A stretch of DNA of 64,000 nt from NCBI GenBank assembly GCA_963933975.1, contig CAWVWE010000003.1:1-64000 (forward strand), read 5' to 3'. Positions within the stretch are counted from its first letter, which is position 1; the number at the start of each line of letters is the position of its first letter. The DNA is from UBA10364 sp905182675 (GTDB taxonomy: Bacteria > Bacteroidota > Bacteroidia > Flavobacteriales > Schleiferiaceae). The translations under genes and the position numbers were made by a program. Shown piece after piece: positions 60,792 to 64,000 of this stretch. The notes under the pieces were generated by a model, which had not been told where the DNA came from, ran no database searches, and saw nothing but the letters and a program-made list of their open reading frames with translations.

Positions 60792-62727
60792 CAATATTAG
60801 CGTATTTCGCATTTTTCTCAATGAACTCTCGACGCGGCGGAACTTCATCCCCCATTAACATAGAGAAAATTCTATCCGCTTCTGCACTGTCATCAATGGT
60901 TACTTGCTTCAAGATTCGCTCATCAGGGTTCATCGTTGTTTCCCATAATTGATCAGCGTTCATTTCTCCAAGACCTTTGTAGCGTTGAATGCCCACACCT
61001 TGGCCATTCTCACCACCAAATTCAAACTGAAGAACCTCACGCTGCTTATCAGACCAAGCATAGGCCGATTTAGCTCCCTTCTTCACGAGATAGAGCGGTG
61101 GATTTGCTATATATACATAACCTCTATCCACAAGTTCTCTCATATAACGGAAAAAGAAGGTCAAAATTAGCGTTGAAATATGGCTACCATCAACATCTGC
61201 ATCGGTCATGATGACAATTTTGTGATAGCGTAATTTCTTAATATTTAATGCTCTGGGATCTTCATCTGTACCTACACTTACACCAAGTGCAGTGTACATA
61301 TTTTTAATTTCTTCGTTCTCAAAAACCCTGTGTGAGATGGCCTTCTCAACATTTAAAATTTTACCACGAAGAGGCAAGATGGCTTGGAAATTACGATCAC
61401 GACCCTGTTTAGCGGTACCGCCTGCAGAATCTCCCTCGACAAGAAAGATCTCACATACTTCAGGATCAGTTTCTGAACAGTCACTAAGTTTTCCAGGTAA
61501 ACCCATAGAAGACATCGTTCCCTTGCGCTGAACCATTTCACGTGCTTTCTTAGCAGCAACGCGAGCGCGAGCGGCTAACAACACCTTCTCTACAATTATT
61601 CTTGCCTCAGCTGGATGCTCCTCCAAGAAATTAGTAAGCATTTCACCCACTAGTTTATCCACAGCACCAGCAACTTCTCTATTACCAAGTTTAGTTTTGG
61701 TCTGACCCTCAAACTGAGGCTCCATAACTTTTACTGAAACAACGGCCGTCAATCCTTCACGGAAATCATCACCGCTTACTTCAACCTTTTCTTTTGCAAG
61801 AAAACCACTTTCGTCGGCATACTTTTTAAGCGTACGAGTTAGCGCACGACGAAATCCAGCCAAGTGAGTTCCACCTTCATGTGTATTGATATTATTCACA
61901 TAAGAGTGAATGTTTTCAGTGTATGACGTGTTGTAATGCATTGCCACTTCAACAGGAATACCATCACGTTCACCCTCCATGCACATCACCTGAGGAATAA
62001 TAACCTCACGTGAAGCATCTATATATTTCACAAATCCAGCAAGACCATCTTGAGAATAGAAACGATGCCCTAAGAATTCACCTTTTTCATCTTTTTCACG
62101 CTTATCTACAAGCGTAATACTGATTCCCTTATTTAAGAAAGCCAATTCACGCATGCGCTTTGCTACAATCTCGTACTGATATTCTAACACCTCAAAAATC
62201 TCGTGATCTGGCTTGAAGGTTACAATAGTTCCACGGTAATCTGTGGTACCTATTTCGCGAGTAGGATATTTCGCCGCACCGCGACAAAATTCTACCTCAT
62301 GTACCTTACCATCTTTGTGTACCTCAGCATGAAGCATAGAGGAGAGTGCATTCACACAACTAACACCTACACCGTGTAAACCTCCAGAAACTTTATAGGA
62401 ATCCTTATCGAATTTTCCACCTGCATGAAGTACCGTCATTACTACTTCAAGAGAAGATCTACCATCTTTCGGGTGAATGTCAGTTGGAATACCACGACCA
62501 TCATCTTTAACGGTGATACTGTCATCCTCGTTAATGGTTACGTAGATGTCATTAGCATGACCTGCTAATGCTTCATCAATAGAGTTATCTACGACCTCAT
62601 ACACCAAGTGGTGGAGACCTTTAACGCCTATGTCGCCAATGTACATGGCAGGACGCTTTCGAACGGCTTCTAGTCCTTCAAGTATCTGAATAGACCCGCC
62701 GTCATAGTTCTTTTGCTCTTCGCTCAT
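60784..62727 (-). CDS. gyrB: DNA gyrase subunit B
   Basis: A 647-residue type IIA topoisomerase subunit. GHKL ATPase with VVDNSIDEAL, DDGRGIP and GGLHGVGVS; Toprim with EGDSAGG near 431 and DADVDGSH near 500-510; and the QRYKGLGEM stretch near the C-terminus. It introduces negative supercoils with GyrA. The lack of the E. coli-type insert gives the shorter length. Its 3' end overlaps the lipoprotein start by 8 bp. Confidence 0.95.
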   Translation of the reverse strand: MSEEQKNYDGGSIQILEGLEAVRKRPAMYIGDIGVKGLHHLVYEVVDNSIDEALAGHANDIYVTINEDDSITVKDDGRGIPTDIHPKDGRSSLEVVMTVLHAGGKFDKDSYKVSGGLHGVGVSCVNALSSMLHAEVHKDGKVHEVEFCRGAAKYPTREIGTTDYRGTIVTFKPDHEIFEVLEYQYEIVAKRMRELAFLNKGISITLVDKREKDEKGEFLGHRFYSQDGLAGFVKYIDASREVIIPQVMCMEGERDGIPVEVAMHYNTSYTENIHSYVNNINTHEGGTHLAGFRRALTRTLKKYADESGFLAKEKVEVSGDDFREGLTAVVSVKVMEPQFEGQTKTKLGNREVAGAVDKLVGEMLTNFLEEHPAEARIIVEKVLLAARARVAAKKAREMVQRKGTMSSMGLPGKLSDCSETDPEVCEIFLVEGDSAGGTAKQGRDRNFQAILPLRGKILNVEKAISHRVFENEEIKNMYTALGVSVGTDEDPRALNIKKLRYHKIVIMTDADVDGSHISTLILTFFFRYMRELVDRGYVYIANPPLYLVKKGAKSAYAWSDKQREVLQFEFGGENGQGVGIQRYKGLGEMNADQLWETTMNPDERILKQVTIDDSAEADRIFSMLMGDEVPPRREFIEKNAKYANIDA

Positions 62728-62762
62728 ATTTGGTTGAGTGTTGCGCTTTAATGCTATCCTAT

Positions 62763-62770
62763 CAAAGATA
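62763..62770 (-). promoter_or_regulatory. -7 promoter element of gyrB
   Basis: TATCTTTG on the minus strand, matching TAnnTTTG, 35 nt before the ATG. No -33 TTG at the normal distance; gyrB promoters are often supercoiling-sensitive, which fits a weak -33. The 143 bp gap to the barrel gene holds nothing else I can name except a small atgtt/aacat hairpin at about 62830-62843. Confidence 0.35.
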
Positions 62771-62870
62771 ACTTTTAGGGCTCCATAAAGCGACTAAAGA
62801 GGCCTGAAAGCAAGATCCACTTACCAACATGTTTATTAACATATTCAGGACATTAAAGACTGTGTTAAAA

Positions 62871-64000
62871 CTAGAATTGGTAATTTAAAATGAATAGTCC
62901 TCTAGCTCCACGAACGTAGTAACCCTCCCACATTTGATAACGCTGATTGAGTAGGTTATAACCTCTAAGACTGACACTCAGGTTTGTATTAATTTCGTAG
63001 TGAATAGTGGCACTCCAATCCGTATAATCATCTAAAGAATATCCGTTTTCCATGGATCTACCGCCAGCATATTTTAAATTTGAAGTTACACTAAGCTCGT
63101 TGAGTCTATAGCTGATCATCGCTCCTAAAACTCGACCTTCTCTACCTATATAATCATCACCAGAGAATGCATTTAACTGGGCATAAGCACTACCTGTGAA
63201 GGACTTTAATGGAATATTTAATTCTCCCCTTACACTGGTCTGCACAACATTATTCGCGTATCCAACCTGCAAAGCAGCTAATTGAGCATCACCCACAGAG
63301 ACTAGTTCTTGCGTTGAGTCCCGTGTGAATACCACGGCATCATTGATAAAGGTCATGGCACCTTCCACTCGATACTGCAACTTACCTACAAGCGCTCCTT
63401 GCATCCCCACATAACCCCTGTTCTGACCTGATAGACGTAACTCTTGGTTCATGCTCAGGAAGGGTGAGTTAGACACCAGACTTTGAAGGGTGTTTTGCTC
63501 TACTAATCCGTCCCAACCACCATAAATAGCTAAGGTTCTGCGTAGGAGCTCTGCCTGTAGATTGATCCTTGGAAAAACATAAAACTCAAAAGAGTTACTA
63601 TCTAATCCGTTGCTCTGGGTACCGGAAAAATTCAAACCAAACTCATAGGTAAGAATTCCATTTTTACCGCTGGTAATCGGAGATATACTGAAATTATGGT
63701 ATTGTGAAGATCCTGAATCTTGCGCCCATCCGTTGTAGTCAGAGAATTGGTATCCAAGATCTAAAAACACTGTTTTATCATCTGCATAAAGCTCAAATTT
63801 GTGCGCGGTTTTAACTAAATGTTCGAAGGTATTTAATCCTGCATGTGTAAAGTTATAGACCGCACCACCCGACCTGTACATGGCAGAGACCTTACTCGTT
63901 GGGTTGCTCGTGCGCAACCATTGCTGAGAAAGACCATATTGCTGCTGCCAAACACCAGGCACAGAATCAAGTGGGTTTGTTAAGACTGAATTGGCCCCGT
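62871..64000 (-). CDS. outer-membrane beta-barrel, probably TonB-dependent receptor C-terminus (partial)
   Basis: The reading frame stays open to the window edge at 64000, so the N-terminus lies outside. The visible 375 or so residues show alternating strands with Gly/Asn turns, repeated LGYQFSD-like aromatic strands, and a closing GLFILNYQF with terminal Phe, as in TonB-dependent receptors. A GYNLLNQRYQMWEGYYV stretch before the end is typical for their last strands. No plug domain is visible. The cargo is unknown. Confidence 0.7.
   Translation of the reverse strand, partial: GANSVLTNPLDSVPGVWQQQYGLSQQWLRTSNPTSKVSAMYRSGGAVYNFTHAGLNTFEHLVKTAHKFELYADDKTVFLDLGYQFSDYNGWAQDSGSSQYHNFSISPITSGKNGILTYEFGLNFSGTQSNGLDSNSFEFYVFPRINLQAELLRRTLAIYGGWDGLVEQNTLQSLVSNSPFLSMNQELRLSGQNRGYVGMQGALVGKLQYRVEGAMTFINDAVVFTRDSTQELVSVGDAQLAALQVGYANNVVQTSVRGELNIPLKSFTGSAYAQLNAFSGDDYIGREGRVLGAMISYRLNELSVTSNLKYAGGRSMENGYSLDDYTDWSATIHYEINTNLSVSLRGYNLLNQRYQMWEGYYVRGARGLFILNYQF

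Noticed and set aside
1..64000. tRNA, rRNA, CRISPR arrays, insertion sequences or prophage
   Set aside because: I found no cloverleaf-like gap, repeat-spacer array, transposase, integrase or phage gene; gaps are all short.

Overview
This 64 kb window reads as an ordinary, gene-dense chromosomal segment of a Bacteroidota bacterium, most likely a marine member of the Flavobacteriales (family uncertain). The evidence: a protein with a type IX secretion (T9SS) sorting tail; many genes preceded by the Bacteroidota -7 element TAnnTTTG instead of a -10 box; bacillithiol synthesis (bshA); a Rho factor with a long Asn/Arg-rich insert; and lineage-typical small families (DUF4293, DUF3822, MbnP-like lipoproteins, UMF1-type MFS). 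I saw no tRNA, rRNA, insertion sequence, integrase or CRISPR array. No gap between genes exceeds about 170 bp.

Layout. 0-7.4 kb: a minus-strand run with MFS transporter, RNase Z, pyrB, pyrR, mpl and a secreted protein, then a plus-strand barrel protein. 7.4-10.3 kb: two MbnP-like lipoproteins with an acyltransferase, and a Nudix CoA pyrophosphatase. 10.3-19.8 kb: oxyR, a DASS anion transporter, rdgB, rsmD with a DUF3822 partner, a Dda/RecD-like helicase with an acyltransferase and an orphan HsdR_N-type PD-(D/E)XK protein, DUF4293 and rho. 19.9-29.3 kb: ABC exporter plus truA, a YfcE-type phosphoesterase, purB, a UMF1 transporter and aconitase. 29.4-41.5 kb: a T9SS cargo protein, a phosphodiesterase-sulfotransferase fusion, a MacB-like permease, the rpsF-rpsR-rplI ribosomal operon, dnaX, and a sulfotransferase/glycosyltransferase cluster. 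41.4-51.5 kb: lptB-tatC, recQ, a sigma factor with a 47-residue companion, uvrA, an rRNA/tRNA methyltransferase, a SUI1-family factor and bshA. 51.4-64 kb: a GH3-serine hydrolase fusion, a small membrane protein with mutL and two rhomboids, an EEP hydrolase, a peptide-binding lipoprotein, gyrB, and the C-terminal part of an outer-membrane barrel cut by the window edge.

The genes group by function. pyrB/pyrR give pyrimidine synthesis and its control. mpl and the GH3 fusion point to cell-wall recycling. lptB, tatC, the barrels and lipoproteins serve the envelope. uvrA, mutL, recQ, dnaX, gyrB and the Dda-like helicase handle DNA maintenance. oxyR and bshA serve redox defence. A sulfotransferase/glycosyltransferase locus probably decorates a surface or secreted glycan.

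The most striking signal is an 11-adenine run inside dnaX exactly after the clamp-loader core. Both other frames stop within 9 codons, so the gene looks built to make both tau-like and gamma-like proteins by slippage. Other points of interest are the phosphodiesterase-sulfotransferase and sulfotransferase-glycosyltransferase fusions, three genes whose -7 box sits exactly 4 nt before the start codon (predicted leaderless mRNAs), head-to-head genes 3-35 bp apart, a MutL that has lost both endonuclease metal motifs, and a pair of MbnP-like lipoproteins with no MbnH peroxidase nearby.
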